Positions 13,579 through 13,705 of a stretch of DNA of 13,705 nt are shown one piece after another; within the stretch, counting starts at the first letter, position 1; every line of letters begins with the position of its first letter. The notes beneath the pieces were generated by a model. The model was not told where the DNA came from. It ran no database searches and saw nothing but the letters and a program-made list of their open reading frames with translations. The position numbers and the translations under genes are program-made. Source of the DNA: Darwinibacter acetoxidans_A (GTDB taxonomy: Bacteria; Bacillota; Limnochordia; Darwinibacteriales; Darwinibacteriaceae); contig JBHGWS010000112.1 in the NCBI GenBank assembly GCA_041936745.1, forward strand, positions 1 through 13,705, read 5' to 3'.

Positions 13579-13705
13579 CTAATGCCTATCCGGCGCGATG
13601 CGAATGCGCGGATCGACAAGTACATAAACTAGATCTACCACCAATTGGACTACAACAAAGAGAGCCGCATAAAAAATTGTTGTCCCAAGGATCATGGAAT
13701 AGTCG
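13579..13705 (-). CDS. oppB: Peptide ABC transporter permease, OppB/DppB type (C-terminal fragment, runs off right edge)
   Basis: Only the last 41 codons are in the window, ending in TAG at 13579-13581. The reading frame gives DYSMILGTTIFYAAL, then a hydrophobic stretch, then a tail reading VYVLVDPRIRIA. This is the usual end of the first membrane permease of oligopeptide/dipeptide ABC transporters: the last transmembrane helix followed by a short cytoplasmic tail with the D-P-R-I/V-R motif. In the family this subunit pairs with OppC to form the translocation pore in the cytoplasmic membrane. The OppC gene starts 11 bp downstream, which supports the assignment. Opp, Dpp and App cannot be told apart here. 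The start, the promoter and any binding-protein gene lie beyond the edge. Confidence 0.9.
   Translation of the reverse strand, partial: DYSMILGTTIFYAALFVVVQLVVDLVYVLVDPRIRIAPDRH

Noticed and set aside
1..13705. CRISPR array, tRNA or rRNA genes, insertion sequences
   Set aside because: I saw no spaced direct repeats, no tRNA-like cloverleaf or rRNA sequence, and no transposase or terminal inverted repeats with target duplications.

Overview
The window is about half GC. Every gene I can support lies on the minus strand, so transcription runs from high to low coordinates. Gene content and style point to an anaerobic, Gram-positive Firmicutes-type bacterium of the Clostridia/Desulfotomaculum kind. 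The signs are strong purine-rich Shine-Dalgarno sites, tight operons with overlapping or abutting stop/start codons, a class I c-di-GMP riboswitch, a FapA/DUF342 protein and a SpoIIAA/SpoIIAB/SpoIIE-like signalling set. Genus cannot be fixed from the sequence alone.

Region A (13705 to about 7846) is one operon that enters from beyond the right edge. It holds the last 41 codons of an OppB-type permease, OppC, OppD and OppF, then TldD and PmbA/TldE, and ends at a clean intrinsic terminator (7846-7870). Junctions are very tight (8-11 bp, 1 bp, 0 bp and a TAATG overlap). The operon couples import of peptides across the membrane to a cytoplasmic TldD/TldE peptidase. The binding protein and most of OppB lie outside.

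Region B (7845-6994) is a 120-bp spacer with GC-rich dyad symmetry, followed by a single gene for an aspartate/glutamate racemase-family enzyme that keeps both catalytic cysteines.

Region C (6993-1) is the most interesting part. The 192-bp spacer before the next gene carries a c-di-GMP-I (GEMM-I) riboswitch aptamer with a GAAA-capped P2 hairpin. An intrinsic terminator follows at once, and its U-tract ends just before the ribosome-binding site. Downstream lies a tight seven-gene operon: a FapA/DUF342 protein, a STAS anti-sigma-factor-antagonist-like protein, a SpoIIAB/RsbW-type ATPase/kinase with an unusual cysteine-rich N-terminus, an HD-GYP-type c-di-GMP phosphodiesterase homologue, a SpoIIE-type PP2C phosphatase with a GAF-like N-terminus, and an ABC-2 exporter (ATPase plus permease). 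The three partner-switch components (substrate, kinase, phosphatase) sit together with a possible c-di-GMP-degrading enzyme, and all are under apparent c-di-GMP control. No sigma factor is present, so the output of the switch is unknown. The last 141 bp contain a possible 15-codon ORF and an AT-rich inverted repeat.
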